From Glycine soja (taxonomy: Eukaryota > Streptophyta > Magnoliopsida > Fabales > Fabaceae), in NCBI RefSeq assembly GCF_004193775.1, contig NC_041003.1:25864319-25928318 (forward strand): a DNA stretch of 64,000 bases. Direction: 5' to 3'. The notes beneath the pieces were generated by a model that was given only the letters and a program-made list of their open reading frames with translations, had not been told where the DNA came from and searched no databases. Of this stretch, positions 44,098-56,069 are shown piece after piece; the first letter of the stretch is position 1; each line of letters opens with the position of its first letter. A program made the translations under genes and the position numbers.

Positions 44098-45803
44098 TGT
44101 CATACCCTAATTTTGTCCGGGGACCTTTGCTTGGTGGCATGCAACTTTCATTTAACCATTTGGAGGTACTTGGCACCCATTGTCAGGCAATTTGAAAAGT
44201 TCCGTGACATGCCGGAACTCAAAAGGAAGCATCGTTGCACAATTCGTGAGGTTCCGTAACATTCCGTAAGTCAAAAAAGGGATGATTATGTAATCCGCAA
44301 GGTTCCGTAACATTACGGAAAGAAAACAGGTATCGTTACGAAATTCGCAAGTTTCCGTAACTTTACGAAAAAAGAATCACAAAAAAAAGGTAGGGGGTGT
44401 ATTTAGCAAAAATGGGGGTGCAAATAGAAACCAGGCCCACTTGGAGTAAGTCACCTTGCTCACCTGGGCGAGCTGGGTGGCAAGCATCTCCCCCATTTTG
44501 CTATAAATAGGGGGAGAAATGAAGAAGAATTTCGTTCAGCCCTCCTGGTAATTCAAGAATCACTTGAAATTAGGGAAAAAAATTGGTTCCGTGAAGAAAA
44601 TCCGAGCCGAGGCGCTTCCGTAATGTTTTCGTGGGGATTTTCGCGAAGATCTCCAGCCGTTCTTCGACGTTCTTCGTTCGTTCGTCATCGTTCTTCGGTC
44701 TTCAACGGGTAAGTTTCCAAATCGAGCTTTTCAATTCATTCTATGTACCCGTGGTGGTCCCCATTTGTTTTTACGTGCTTTTTATTTTCGTTTTATTTAC
44801 TTTCCGTACCCCCTTTTGATGTGCTTCAGTCATTTGCTTAAGTCATTTTCTCGCCTAAATCAAAAATAAAATAAATTTCCACCGATCGTTTGAATTGTAA
44901 TATCCGTTAATTTCGTTTAAAATGAAATCCGACCATTCGGTCATGCCATAACCACGTTGGAAACCAAAAAGAGGTAAAATAATAATATAATAATAAAAAA
45001 TATCTTTTAGTAAAATAAGCAAAAAAAAATCAATCGGACGTTTCTCTTTGGGATTTTTCTTTCTTAATCGAACCGACTAATAACCAAAGTGAAACTAAGG
45101 CTAAAATAAAAAACCAAAACTTTTCTCATCACCTAAAAAAGCCATTTTCAAAGGTCCAACGCCTTGAAATGGTCTTTCCCGCTTTTATTAGTTAAGTGTA
45201 AATTTCAAAAGGGCTAAAATCAACATGTAGCTATATTTCCTCTTTCAAAAATAAAGAGAACATTAAATGGTCCAATGCCTTAATGTCTTCTCTCTTTTGA
45301 AAAGAATCGAAAGTTTGTTTAATGGTCCGATGCCTTAAATGACCTTTCATTCAATAAAAACATGTCTTGCAAAAAGGATAAAGACAACTTAACCAAACAC
45401 TTTGTTCACAAAGAACTACGTAGGTCTGATTTCCTTATCGCAATTAAGGAATATGTAGGAGCAAGGGAAACACCCTCGTCGACCGCAAAAAGATAAAAAA
45501 AATAATAATAAAAAGTACAAAAAGAAATAAAAATGTAAAAGGGAACATAAAAATTGAAGTCATATTTGCACATTTGATTAAAGGTTGTCGTCTCTTGTGA
45601 CGAACGTGTGGGGTGCTAATACCTTCCCCGTGCATAAATACAACTCCTGAACCTTTCACTTAAAGTTCATAGATCACGTCTTTTCTGGTTTTTCTGACGT
45701 TTTCCTCAAATAAACGTTGGTGGCGACTCCGCGCGTATTCCTTTCTTGGAACACGCACCCGCGAGTCACGCGTCGCCCTCTCGCCGAAGGGTAGGTTGCG
45801 ACA
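44098..45803 (+). mobile_element. Tat/Ogre-type element I, 5' LTR
   Basis: 1706 bp, TGTCATACCC...GGTTGCGACA, followed at 45806 by a primer site. TATA box CTATAAATAG at 44511-44520. It includes the GGTCCAACGCCTT phrases at 45155-45340 shared with the other Tat LTRs. Its matching 3' LTR is not in the window. Confidence 0.9.
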
Positions 45804-45805
45804 GT

Positions 45806-45823
45806 TGGCGACTCCACTGGGGA
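45806..45823 (+). promoter_or_regulatory. Primer binding site, element I
   Basis: TGGCGACTCCACTGGGGA, two bases after the LTR end. It is the primer site commonly seen in soybean Tat-type elements. I do not assign the tRNA. Confidence 0.75.
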
Positions 45824-46637
45824 TCATTCTTCGAGAGTTAGGCCATTTAATCTTGTGCGATGTTTTATCATGACTTTCTCGTTTATTTGTTTTATGTTCT
45901 TGTGTATATAAACTCTTTGTTGCTTTTAGTACGTTTTAAAATGTATGCATGAGGTAAATATTTATTCATTTGATGCACACAAACACCAACACTATTTGCA
46001 CACACTGTGAGTTGAAAAAGGGCCCTATACCCGGGTTCATGGGAACATAAGGAGTGGAGGTGAATCTGTGATCATGCTAGGTCTCTGACTTGCTTGATTA
46101 CAGTGAACCCTCATCTAGAGTTTTCCTCTTTGAAAATGTATTGTTGCTAGTGGTCCCTACTGCTGCAATATGTTCTTCGAAGGGGATGATACCTCTAGAG
46201 ACCTTCAAGAGAGATATGACCGCCTTGGGAATTATCACTAAAAGCCTTGTTAGCTCCCTCCCATATAGGTCCTTTGAATAGGGGCACGGAGCGGACACGC
46301 GGCGTGCCATTTTTCACACTGCCATGCATAAGTGTCACGTACCCTTTTGCTTATATTTTGTGAATATTGTCATACTGTACATTCCCGCGTTGCGCCTTTC
46401 GCATTTGCATCACGCACATTGGAAAACCAAAGGATGGTCCGTGTCACCTTCTTTAATACATACGTCGGGCACTTTGCTACCCCAAGATGTTGTATCTAAG
46501 AAAGAGACAATTTCCCGGGCTACCGTGTTCATAAATTGCATTCGTGTCATATGCATTTCCTCATGCGTTCATCCATTCCACCCATGAAAGATGTTGGGGT
46601 TTTGATTCGCACCGATTTTTGTTCACTTTAGTAAAAC
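45824..46637 (+). other. Leader of element I
   Basis: 0.8 kb between the primer site and ORF1. I see no supported gene; short frames on both strands lack recognisable content. Confidence 0.55.
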
Positions 46638-48323
46638 ATGGGATCAAGTCAAATGCCTTCGCTTAAAAAGAGATTCTATCAAGTCAAGGTCAAGAGCCTA
46701 GGGATCACCAGTCTAAAAGAATTAGGGCAGTTCATGGGTCAGCTCCAGCGGCAAGCTTTTCGCAAAGCTTATGGTAAAATCTGGGACCTAGCCATGATAG
46801 AAGTCTCTACATAGGCCATTGCCTCCCTCGCTCAATATTATGATCAGCCGTTGAGGTGCTTCACCTTTGGGGACTTCCAGCTATCACCCATGGTGGAAGA
46901 ATTTGAAGAGATCCTAGGATGCCCTCTAGGGGGGAGGAAACCATACCTATTCACAGGGTTCTATCCCTCATTAGCTAGAATTTCAAAGATAGTCCAAATC
47001 TCGGCGCAGGAATTAGACCACAGGAAGCAAGTCAAAAATGGGGTGGTCGGAATACCGAGAAAATATTTAGAGGTAAAAGCAAGAATATTGGCAGATAAAG
47101 GCGAGTAGGTCCCGTTCATAGATATTCTCGCACTGTTGATTTTCGGGGGAGTCCTTTTTCCGAACGTCGATGGGTTGGTGGACCTGGCAGCAATCGACGC
47201 TTTTCTCGCCTATCATAACCACAAGGAAAGCCCGGTTGTCGCTATGCTAGCCGATCTATACAACACCTTCGACCGAAGATGTGAAAAGAGCAATACAAGG
47301 ATTGTTTGCTGTACCCCAGCTCTTTATGTATGGTTAGTTTCGCACCTTTTTCGCCAAGAAGTGAGGCATGCTTGCCCGTTAGAAAGCCACCGTTCATGCA
47401 CAGAGAAAGGAAGGGCGAATTGGGATCAACTCTTAGCAAGCAAAGAAGGAGCATCTGCCAACTGGTTCCCTCGATGGAAGGAAGGAAGAACCGGAGTTCT
47501 TATTTCATGCGGAGGATTTCCAAATGTTCCCTTGATGGGGACAAGGGGTTGCATCAGCTACAATCCCATTCTTGCTATAAGACAACTTGGCTATCCTATG
47601 AGAGGAGCACCACTAGAGGAAGAGATCATGCCTGTCATTTCACGATGTTTCAATAAGACCAATGTGGAGACACTTCAGAAGGTCCGCAAGGCATGGGAGG
47701 TGTTGCAAAAGAAAGACAAGGAACTCAGAGGCAGTAACAATGGGCCCATCGGTGGCTACCGTGAGTGGTTGAAAGCCCACGTGCAAGGTTTGGATTGGCT
47801 CCCAAGTCTGAGAACCACTAAAAGGGAGGAAGATGAGGCACCGGAGGAAGACGAAGAGGTGCAGGCCCTTAGGACAGAACTCAAGCAAGCTCAAACAGTC
47901 AAAGAAAGGTTCAAATCTGCAACTCTTAAAATCCGAAAGGAGAATGCCGAACTGAGAGATGTAAATATGGCTACCACCAAGGCTTTGGAACATGAGACCA
48001 AAAGGGCCCGTAGGGATGAACATGGCCGGAACAAGTTCCGAGGGGCTCTATGGGGCAGTAACAGCGAACTTAAACTCCGAAGAGAAGAAAGGGACCAATC
48101 GCGAGTAGACGGTTTGATCTTGAAAGATGAATTGAAGGCTTGCTCGAGGTCCAAGAGAAGTTTGTCTCAGCGGTTGTGCGAGACAGAGACCAACATGTTA
48201 GCTATCATCACCAAGTATCAAGAAGAACTAAGCCTAGCCACAGCCCACGAGCATAGGGTGGCGAATGAGTATGCCCAAGTCTACGCAGAGAAGGAGGCTA
48301 GAGGAAGGGTGATCGACTCGTAA
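46638..48323 (+). pseudogene. ORF1 protein of Tat/Ogre-type element I
   Basis: A separate ORF before gag is a hallmark of the Ogre/Tat group; its role is unknown. One frame runs 562 codons from the ATG at 46638 (MGSSQMPSLKKRF), interrupted by two TAGs at 46812-46814 and 47106-47108. Reading them as sense, the N-terminal two thirds has blocks such as LRCFTFGDFQLSPMVEEFE, LLIFGGVLFPNVDG and VWLVSHLF, seen in the plant ORF1/DUF7745-like family. The C-terminal 170 residues are Glu/Lys/Arg-rich and should form a long coiled coil. No frameshift is present, which suggests recent loss. The second TAG falls where a Trp codon (TGG) would fit the surrounding GEx-VPFID context. Confidence 0.75.
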
Positions 48324-48746
48324 CACCAAGAGGCAACCATGTGGATGGACCGATTTGCTCTTACCTTGAACTGGAGTCAAGAACTTCCCCGATTGCTAGC
48401 CAAGGCCAAAGCAATGGCGGACATCTACTCCGCCCCCGAGGAAATCCATGGACTTCTCAGCTATTGTCAGCATATGATAGACTTAATGGCCCATATAATT
48501 AGGAACCGCTAGGGAATTTGTATTGTCACTCAAATCTTGACTAGACATAACCTTTTTGAATGAAATGAGTTTATCCCATGTTTCTACTCCAAAAAGTTGA
48601 TGCGAATCAAATCACTCTTGCATTTTATCTTTAAACATGCATTCATAATTTTTTGCCTACTCCTCACGTTTGGTTTTTCTAGGAAGAACACCATAACTAA
48701 ACACGCCACAAGGCATCCCTATCGCACCAGATCCAAATCTAGAACG
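48324..48746 (+). other. Spacer between ORF1 and gag, element I
   Basis: Noncoding or weakly coding. The gag frame is open from 48597, but the first 50 codons (hydrophobic, then basic) lie before the likely gag start. The first part reads like an ORF1 C-terminal extension with LNWSQELPRLLAKAKA in frame after the TAA. Confidence 0.45.
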
Positions 48747-50888
48747 ATGGGTGATCAAGAGGAGATACAGGAACAGATGAAAGCCGACATGTCGGCTCTG
48801 AAAGAACAAATGGCTTCCATGATGGAGGTCATGTTAGGAATGAGGCAACTCATGGAGAAGAACATGGCCATCGCTGCCACAGTCAGTTCGGCTGCCGAAG
48901 CAGATCCGACTCTCCTAGCCACCGTGCACCATCCTCCCCCAAATACGCTAGGACGAGGAAGGAACACACTGGGGCACAACAACAACCCCCATTTGGGATA
49001 CAACCGACCGGCTTACCCTTATGGATTGCCGCCTAATTACTCTCCACCAGTCATGCAAGATGATGCGGGTCATATCTCTTCTCCCATCCTTGAAGGGGAG
49101 CCTCCTCAACAGCCCGAAGAGGTCCACGAAGATCCTCAAGACTATGCCCGAAGGGATGTCGAGTTCTATCCCCCGATCCCCGAGGGGCCGGCACCCAACA
49201 CATTGCCTCAGCCCAACCTCATGGCACAACCAATAGTTTTGTCCATGGAAGGACCGCTCCCGGCAACTGAAGAAAGGAGGAAACTCGATCTCCTTGAGGA
49301 GAGATTGAGGGTCGTGGAAGGATTTGGTGACTATCCGTTCGCAGACATGACGGATCTCTGTTTGGTACCCGATGTTGTTATCCCCCCAAAATTCAAAGTA
49401 CCGGACTTCGACAAGTATAAAGGGACGACTTGTTCCAAGAACCATCTCAAAATGTACTGTCGCAAGATGGGCGCACACTCTAAGGATGAGAAGCTATTAA
49501 TACATTTTTTTCAAGATAGCTTGGCCGGAGCCGCGGTAGTTTGGTACACTAATCTGGAAGCTTCCCGTATCCATACTTGGAAGGACCTGATTACTGCCTT
49601 CCTAAGGCAATATCAGTATAATTCGGATATGGCTCCCGATCGCACTCAGTTACAGAATATGTTTAAGAAAGAAGGGGAAACCTTTAAAGAATACGCACAA
49701 CGGTGGAGAGACCTGGCAGCACAAGTAGCCCCTCCCATGGTCGAAAGAGAGATGATTACTATGATGGTAGATACCTTGCCAGTGTTCTACTATGAGAAGT
49801 TGGTAGGTTACATGCCATCCAGCTTCGCGGACCTAGTGTTCGTCGGGGAGAGAATTGAAGTAGGGTTGAAGAGAGGAAAATTCGATTATGTTTCCTCTAC
49901 AAGTGCCAATGCTAAAAGGGTCGAAACAACTGGGGCAAAAAGGAAGGAGGGAGATGCCCACGCCGTCACTTCGGTGCCCGCGTGGGTTAAACCCCCGCAG
50001 ACATCTCATGGTACGCATCAGTACGCTCAACATCATCTGAGCTTCTCGACTCACGCCGAGAATTCCTCTAATTCAGCACCCATGCAGCCTAAGGCACCCG
50101 TTCAGAGGGAGGCCCCCCAGGTTCCAACTCCAACCACGACTCACCCGACCGGCAATTCCAACGCAATGATGAACTTTCCCCCGAGGCCAATTCAAGAATT
50201 CACCCCACTCCCAATGACGTATGAAGACCTCCTGCCGTCCCTCATTGCCAACCAACTGGCTGTAATAACTCCCGGGAAGGTCTTCCAACCCCCTTTCCCA
50301 AAGTGGTATGATCCTAACGCAACTTGCATGTACCATGGGAATACCCCGAGGCATTCCATTGAAAAATGCTTGGCCCTTAAATACAAGGTCCAACATTTGA
50401 TAGATGCTGGATGGCTGACGTTCCAAGAGGATCGGCCCAACGTGAAAACCAACCCCCTCGCCAATCATGGAGGGGGGGCGGTTAACGCCATTGGGTCAGA
50501 TAGGCCCAGCCGGTCTAAACCTTTAAAGGATGTGGCAACCCTTAGGAGGTTTATCTTTGAGGCCCTACCAAAGGGAGGTGTAATTCCCCATGGTGGGCAT
50601 AAGGAGGATTCTAGTTTGCTGCATTCCGGTGAGCTGCATAACATGGAAACGTGTTTGGAAGTGGAGGAATTGTTACAGCGGATGATAGATCAAGGTCGAC
50701 TAGAAGTCGGCAGTGAGGGAAGAGAAGAGCAGCATATATGCATGCAGTCCGCGGAGGAGAGCAGTCTTGCGAAGCCCAAACCTTTGGTAATATATTTCAC
50801 CAAGGGCGCAGCTTCACAAAATCCCCGACACCCTTTGGCACCTAAGCCTGTCCCTTTCCCATACCAAAATAGCCACGCAGTCCCATAG
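48747..50888 (+). CDS. gag: Gag of Tat/Ogre-type element I
   Basis: I chose the ATG at 48747 (MGDQEEIQ), 713 codons, because the preceding 50 residues look unrelated to gag. Domains are an N-terminal coiled-coil and Met-rich helix (1-50), a Pro-rich stretch (60-190), a capsid domain at about 190-410 (FKVPDFDKYKG, AGAAVVWYTNLE, FKEYAQRWRDLAAQV, LPVFYYEKLVGY), a second Pro-rich part, and a Cys/His block (CMYHGNTPRHSIEKC). The TAG at 50886-50888 follows HAVP, where the related context suggests Trp. The protease lies 48 bp on in another frame, so gag and pol were probably one polyprotein. Acts as particle protein for element RNA. Confidence 0.82.
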   Translation: MGDQEEIQEQMKADMSALKEQMASMMEVMLGMRQLMEKNMAIAATVSSAAEADPTLLATVHHPPPNTLGRGRNTLGHNNNPHLGYNRPAYPYGLPPNYSPPVMQDDAGHISSPILEGEPPQQPEEVHEDPQDYARRDVEFYPPIPEGPAPNTLPQPNLMAQPIVLSMEGPLPATEERRKLDLLEERLRVVEGFGDYPFADMTDLCLVPDVVIPPKFKVPDFDKYKGTTCSKNHLKMYCRKMGAHSKDEKLLIHFFQDSLAGAAVVWYTNLEASRIHTWKDLITAFLRQYQYNSDMAPDRTQLQNMFKKEGETFKEYAQRWRDLAAQVAPPMVEREMITMMVDTLPVFYYEKLVGYMPSSFADLVFVGERIEVGLKRGKFDYVSSTSANAKRVETTGAKRKEGDAHAVTSVPAWVKPPQTSHGTHQYAQHHLSFSTHAENSSNSAPMQPKAPVQREAPQVPTPTTTHPTGNSNAMMNFPPRPIQEFTPLPMTYEDLLPSLIANQLAVITPGKVFQPPFPKWYDPNATCMYHGNTPRHSIEKCLALKYKVQHLIDAGWLTFQEDRPNVKTNPLANHGGGAVNAIGSDRPSRSKPLKDVATLRRFIFEALPKGGVIPHGGHKEDSSLLHSGELHNMETCLEVEELLQRMIDQGRLEVGSEGREEQHICMQSAEESSLAKPKPLVIYFTKGAASQNPRHPLAPKPVPFPYQNSHAVP

Positions 50889-50935
50889 AAGTACACACCT
50901 CCGAACAAAAAGAAGAAACCACCGACATCAGTTCA

Positions 50936-52351
50936 TTGTCGGCCAAAGTAACCAATTTCACGGGGCTGAGCGGTGTGACCCGCAGCGGTCGTGTATTTGC
51001 GCCCCCCGACCTACCAATTCAGCCCACGAATGTCAAGGGGAAGGCAAAGGTGGTGGAAGAACAAGATGATAAAACCCCCCACACTCCGAACGAGGATATT
51101 CCGGCGAAAGGTCCTCCGGAGAAAAGGGATGGTTATGGCAAGAAGGAGGTGTCACTAGAGGAAGCCAGTGAGTTTCTCCGCATAATTCAGCAGAGCGAGT
51201 TCAAGGTTATCGAGCAGCTCAACAAAACCCCGGCCAGGGTCTCGCTGTTGGAATTACTCATGAGCTTGGAACCTCATCGGGCTTTGCTTGTAAAGGTTTT
51301 GAACGAGGCCCACGTGGCCCAAGATATCTCGGTGGAAGGCTTCGGAGGGCTTGTTAATAATATTACCGCCAACAACTATCTCGCTTTTGCCGAAGAAGAG
51401 ATCCCTGCCGAGGGGAGAGGGCATAATAAAGCTTTGCACGTATCGGTCAAGTGTATGGACCACGTTGTAGCCAAGGTGCTCATCGATAATGGTTCCAGTT
51501 TAAACGTGATGCCCAAGAGCACTTTGGAGAAATTACCATTCAATGCTTCCCACCTAAAGCCAAGTTCCATGGTGGTTCGTGCCTTCGACGGCACCCGCCA
51601 AGAGGTTAGGGGAGAGATCGACCTCCCTATACAGATAGGCCCTCACACCTGTCAAGTTACCTTCCAAATAATGGACATTAACCCCCCTTACAGCTACCTA
51701 TTGGGGCGCCCGTGGATCCACACGGTGGGAGTTGTTCCCTCTACACTCCACCAAAAGTTGAAATTCGTAGTGGAAGGGCATCTGGTCATTGTATCAGGCG
51801 AGGAAGACATCTTGGTAAGCTGCCCATCCTCTATGCCTTATGTGGAGGCCGCAGAGGAGTCGTTAGAAACTGCTTTCCAGTCTTTCGAGGTGGTAAGCAT
51901 TTCCTCCATGGATTCCTTCTCTAGGCAAGCTTGCCTGTCCGATGCCACAGTAATGATGGCCCGAGTGATGTTGGGGAGTGGTTACAAGCCCGAAATGGGT
52001 TTAGGCAAAGACAACGGCAGCAAAACTAACCTGATAAACGCCAAAGGAAATCGTGGGAAGTATGGGTTAGGCTATAAACCCACTCAGGCAGATGTAAAGA
52101 GAAGCATTGCGGAAAGGAAAAGCGGAAGTCAAGGTTCGCGATTGAGACAAGAAGGCGAAGGAAGCCCACCCTACCACATAAGTAGGAGCTTTATAAGCGC
52201 GGGCCTAGGGGACGAAGGTCAAGTCGTTGCAATATACAAAGATGATGTTCCGAGAGCATTGAATTTGGTACGACCGTGCCCTCCTGATTTCCGACTAGGA
52301 AATTGGCAAGTGGAGGAGCGCCCGGACATTTACGCAACAAGCATAATGTAA
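50936..52351 (+). pseudogene. pol: Protease with G-patch, element I pol N-terminus
   Basis: 471 codons open, no ATG at the start, frame -1 relative to gag. The retropepsin active site is VLIDNGSSLNVMP at about residues 182-194 (DNG in place of DTG), with YLLGRPWIH as the second block near 258. At about residues 340-390 comes MARVMLGSGYKPEMGLGKDNGS, whose pattern of Gly and aromatic residues fits a G-patch, an RNA-binding module also found next to protease in some retroviruses. The last 60 residues lead to the RT. It is intact within this segment but disconnected from both neighbours. Confidence 0.75.
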
Positions 52352-52493
52352 ACCTTTACGGTTTTAAAAGCTCTATAGTTAGGCCTAGGCTTTAGAGTTT
52401 TCTTTTGTTAAGGCTTTATGTCTTTTTCTCTTGAATATATAATACAAGGATCTTTCTTCATCTGTTCCTACGTCTCTACCCATTCTCATTCAT

Positions 52494-53188
52494 TTGCATG
52501 TTTACTTCTTTATATTTAACGATAGATCCAATGACGAGTCCCTCGAAGGTACTAATACCTGGGACCCGCCTATCGACTTCAAGCAAGAAACGAGTCAAAC
52601 GGAGGATGAAGAAAATGAGGATGTGGGACTTCCCCCGGAGTTAGAAAGGTTAGTCGCTCATGAGGAACAAGAAATGGGGCCTCATCAAGAAGAAACGGAA
52701 CTAGTAGACTTGGGAGCTGGCATTGGAAAAAGGGAAATAAAGATAGGCACGGGCATTACCGCACCTATCCGTGAAGAATTAATAACCCTGCTAAGAGACT
52801 ACCAAGACATTTTTGCTTGGTCGTACCAAGATATGCCCGATTTAAGTTTTGACATTGTACAACACCGCTTACCCCTAAATCCCGAGTGTTCCCCGGTAAA
52901 GCAGAAACTGATAAGGATGAAGCCTGAAACATCCTTGAAAATAAAAGAAAAGGTGAAGAAGCAATTTGACGCTGGTTTTCTAGCAGTCGCTCTCGGTACC
53001 CAGAATGGGTTGCCAACATTGTACCGGTCCCTAAGAAGGATGGGAAGGTACGAATGTGTGTGGATTATCGGGACTTGAATCGGGCCAATCCCAAGGACAA
53101 TTTCCCGTTGCCACACATCGATGTCCTCGTAGATAATACGGCCAATTTTGCTTTATTTTCCTTCATGGATGGTTTCTCCGGTTACTAT
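52494..53188 (+). pseudogene. pol: RT N-terminal part, element I, cut by the Sirevirus
   Basis: 194 codons open, then a frame change near 52990 and a second frame to the Sirevirus edge. The first frame has DYQDIFAWSYQDMPDL and VKQKLIRMKPE; the second has VPKKDGKVRMCVDYRDLN and FSFMDGFSGYY, the Ty3 RT fingers and first palm block. Then the copia LTR starts at 53189 inside the GYY codons. The catalytic YxDD, RNase H and integrase would lie beyond the insertion, outside the window. Confidence 0.85.
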
Positions 53189-54280
53189 TGTAGATGCAAT
53201 TGGCTTTGATGTTTTGATGATGATCATGATGATGTGTTGCAATTGATGCAAATGGGCTTTTCAAGATTAAAATTCAAGACAATACTTCAAGATTACAAGG
53301 CACAACATCAAGATGATCACTAGAATATTAGGAAGGGAATTCCTAATTGAATTAGCAAAGGTTTGGCCAAGTGATTTAAAATAAAAAGTGTTTTTCAAAG
53401 GTTTTACTCTCTGGTAATCGATTACCAGAGGATGTAATCGATTACCAGTGGCCAAATACGTTCTATAACAGCTATAAAAATTTGAATTCAAAATTTTAAA
53501 AGCTGTAATCGATTACACAATTTTGGTAATCGATTACCAGCAGTTAGTAAACGTTTTAATTCAAATTTTAAAAGCTGTAATCGATTACACAATTACTGTA
53601 ATCGATTACCAGACAGGAATTTCAGAAAAATAATTTCAAGAGTCACAACTTTTCAAAGGCTTTACTCATGACCACCAATGGTCTATATATATGTGACTTA
53701 AACACGAAATTGCTCAGAGATTTTCAGAACAACAAAGTGTTTTATCCTCTCAAAAAGAAATTTCATTTTATCCTCTTAAGAATTCCTTGGCCAACTTGAT
53801 TGCAATTCTTTAAGGAATTATTTGAGTGCTCAATCTGTAAAATCCATCTCTTTCAAGAGAGATTTGTTCCTCTTCTACTTCTCATTCTCTAAGGGATTAA
53901 GAGACTGTGAGTCTCTTGTTGTAAAGGATCTCTAAACACAAAGGAAGGATTGTCCTTGTGTGTTTAGAACTTGTAAAAGGAATTTACAAGTTAGTGGAAC
54001 TCTCAAGCGGGTTGCTTGGGGACTGGACGTAGGCACAAGGGTGTGGCCGAACCAGTATAAAACTGAGTTTGCATTTTCTCTTCCCTTAATCTCTTTTATT
54101 TATTATTGCTTTATATTCATATTCAAGTTGCTTCGTTTGAATTAATATTTAAGAAGATTGTCATTAAGGGAATTCATAACTTGAGTAAAAAGTGAAATAG
54201 ATTTTTAATTAGGGGAAACAGTTTGGAATATCTTAATTCAACCCCCCCTTCTTAAGATATCTGAGGCCACTTGTCTAACA
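53189..54280 (+). mobile_element. Sirevirus 5' LTR
   Basis: TGTAGATGCA...TGTCTAACA. U3 holds six GTAATCGATTAC palindromes in three pairs, starting at 53414/53434, 53505/53526 and 53577/53598. A CAAT-like ACCACCAATGG at 53671 and a TATA box CTATATATAT at 53683-53692 follow. Pair spacing is 20-21 bp. Confidence 0.93.
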
Positions 54281-54282
54281 AG

Positions 54283-54294
54283 TGGTATCAGAGC
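54283..54294 (+). promoter_or_regulatory. Primer binding site, Sirevirus
   Basis: TGGTATCAGAGC, exact initiator-Met tRNA complement, two bases after the LTR. Confidence 0.92.
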
Positions 54295-54333
54295 TTCATT
54301 CTTGTACAAAGTTTAGAAGCTTCAAGAAAAAAG

Positions 54334-56067
54334 ATGGCCTCAGCAAATTCCTTATTTCCAGAAGGGAATTCTATCAATAGACCTCCAATCTTTAATGGAG
54401 AGGGTTACCACTACTGGAAAACCCGAATGCAAATTTTTATCGAGGCAATAGATCTAAATATCTGGGAAGCCATTGAAATAGGGCCTTATATACCCACCAC
54501 AGTAGAAAGAGTTTCTATAGATGGTAGTTCATCAAGTGAAAGCATAACCATAGAAAAACCTAGGGATAGATGGTCTGAAGAGGATAGAAAACGAGTACAA
54601 TACAACCTAAAAGCCAAAAACATAATAACATCTGCCCTAGGAATGGATGAATATTTCAGAGTTTCAAATTGCAAGAGTGCTAAGGAAATGTGGGACACTC
54701 TTCGATTAACACATGAAGGAACTACAGATGTTAAAAGATCTAGGATAAATGCACTAACTCATGAGTATGAATTATTCAGAATGAATACAAATGAAAATAT
54801 TCAGAGTATGCAAAAGAGATTTACACATATAGTAAATCATCTAGCAGCCTTAGGCAAAGAATTTCAAAATGAAGATCTTATAAACAAGGTGCTAAGATGT
54901 TTAAGTAGAGAATGGCAACCCAAAGTAACGGCTATTTCTGAATCAAGAGATTTGTCTAACATGTCTCTTGCCACTTTATTTGGTAAGTTGCAGGAACATG
55001 AGATGGAACTATTGAGATTGCACCAAAATGAAGAAAATGACAAGAAAAAGAAAGGAATTGCTCTTAAAGCATCATCCTCAATTCAAGAAGAAAGTGATCA
55101 GGATAATGATGCAGATGATGATGATGATCTAAGTTTCTTTGTAAAAAGATTCAACAAATTTCTTAAAGTAAGAGGAAATCAGAGGCGACCAAATTTTAAA
55201 TCAAAGAGAAGGACAGAAAATTCATCCTCTACTCTAAAATGCTTTGAATGCAATCAACCTGGACATCTGAGGGTTGATTGTCCCATATTCAAGAAAAAGA
55301 TGGAAAAATCTGAAAAGAAAAATCATAGTGAGAAGAAACTAAAGAAAGCATACATCACATGGGATGAAAATGATTTGGAATCCTCTGATGATTCTGAAAA
55401 TGAAGAGATAAATCTTTGCCTTATGGCAAAAAGTTACGAAAGTGATGAAGAGGTAACATCTTCAAACAACTTATCTATTTCTTTTGATGAATTGCAAGAT
55501 GCATTTGTTGATTTGCATAAAGAATCAATTAAACTTGCAAAATTAGTTTCATCATCAAAGAAAACAATTTCAAATTTAGAAAATGAAATTTCAAAATTAA
55601 ACAAAGAATTAGATCTTCTTAGAAATGAAGTTTCAATCTCTAAAACAAATGAAAAAGTTAATATCTCTACTATTAATGACAAGAAAATAACAGATTCTTG
55701 TAGTTGTTGTGATAAATATGTAAAAGAAATTAAAGAGTTAAAAAATTCACTTGCAAAATTTTCATATAGTAGAAATAATTTAGATGTTATATTAAGTAAA
55801 CAAAGATATGTGTCTAATAAAAATGGACTAGGGTATAAATCTGAAAAACTACAAAAGGTTCATAAAAACTTTTCCACTTCCACACAAAAATGTAATTCTA
55901 ATTCTATCACTTGTTTTTACTGTGGAAGAAGAGGACATGGCATATCAACTTGCTACTTCAAGAAAAATTACAGTAATATTAAAATGATATGGGTCCCAAA
56001 AGGATCCTCAGTTAATACTAACATGCAAGGACCCAATAAAATTTGGGTACCTAAGTCAAAAACTTGA
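54334..56067 (+). CDS. gag: Sirevirus Gag
   Basis: 577 codons from the ATG at 54334 ([13 protein letters not shown]), the first Met matching Sirevirus gags. Residues 15-240 are the copia gag domain ([52 protein letters not shown]). An acidic Asp run is near 255-263. Zinc knuckles CX2CX4HX4C are at about 303-316 ([14 protein letters not shown]) and 527-540 ([14 protein letters not shown]). A long coiled coil at about 390-480 lies between them. The gag is long, as usual in Sireviruses. It ends at TGA 56065-56067, and pol begins in the -1 frame at this point. Packages element RNA in cytoplasmic particles. Confidence 0.92.
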   Translation: MASANSLFPEGNSINRPPIFNGEGYHYWKTRMQIFIEAIDLNIWEAIEIGPYIPTTVERVSIDGSSSSESITIEKPRDRWSEEDRKRVQYNLKAKNIITSALGMDEYFRVSNCKSAKEMWDTLRLTHEGTTDVKRSRINALTHEYELFRMNTNENIQSMQKRFTHIVNHLAALGKEFQNEDLINKVLRCLSREWQPKVTAISESRDLSNMSLATLFGKLQEHEMELLRLHQNEENDKKKKGIALKASSSIQEESDQDNDADDDDDLSFFVKRFNKFLKVRGNQRRPNFKSKRRTENSSSTLKCFECNQPGHLRVDCPIFKKKMEKSEKKNHSEKKLKKAYITWDENDLESSDDSENEEINLCLMAKSYESDEEVTSSNNLSISFDELQDAFVDLHKESIKLAKLVSSSKKTISNLENEISKLNKELDLLRNEVSISKTNEKVNISTINDKKITDSCSCCDKYVKEIKELKNSLAKFSYSRNNLDVILSKQRYVSNKNGLGYKSEKLQKVHKNFSTSTQKCNSNSITCFYCGRRGHGISTCYFKKNYSNIKMIWVPKGSSVNTNMQGPNKIWVPKSKT

Positions 56068-56069
56068 TT

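Noticed and set aside
46638..48323. Programmed amber readthrough in ORF1
   Set aside because: The second stop fits a Trp codon loss and decay by TAG is common in this window, so simple mutation explains it better. Kept only as a question in the findings.
49021..50464. Several 70-176 codon frames opposite or alongside Tat gag
   Set aside because: Shadows in other frames of the GC-richer gag; no recognisable domain.
53414..53609. Telomere- or satellite-like tandem repeat
   Set aside because: The palindromes are separate motifs with non-repeated sequence between them, not a tandem unit.
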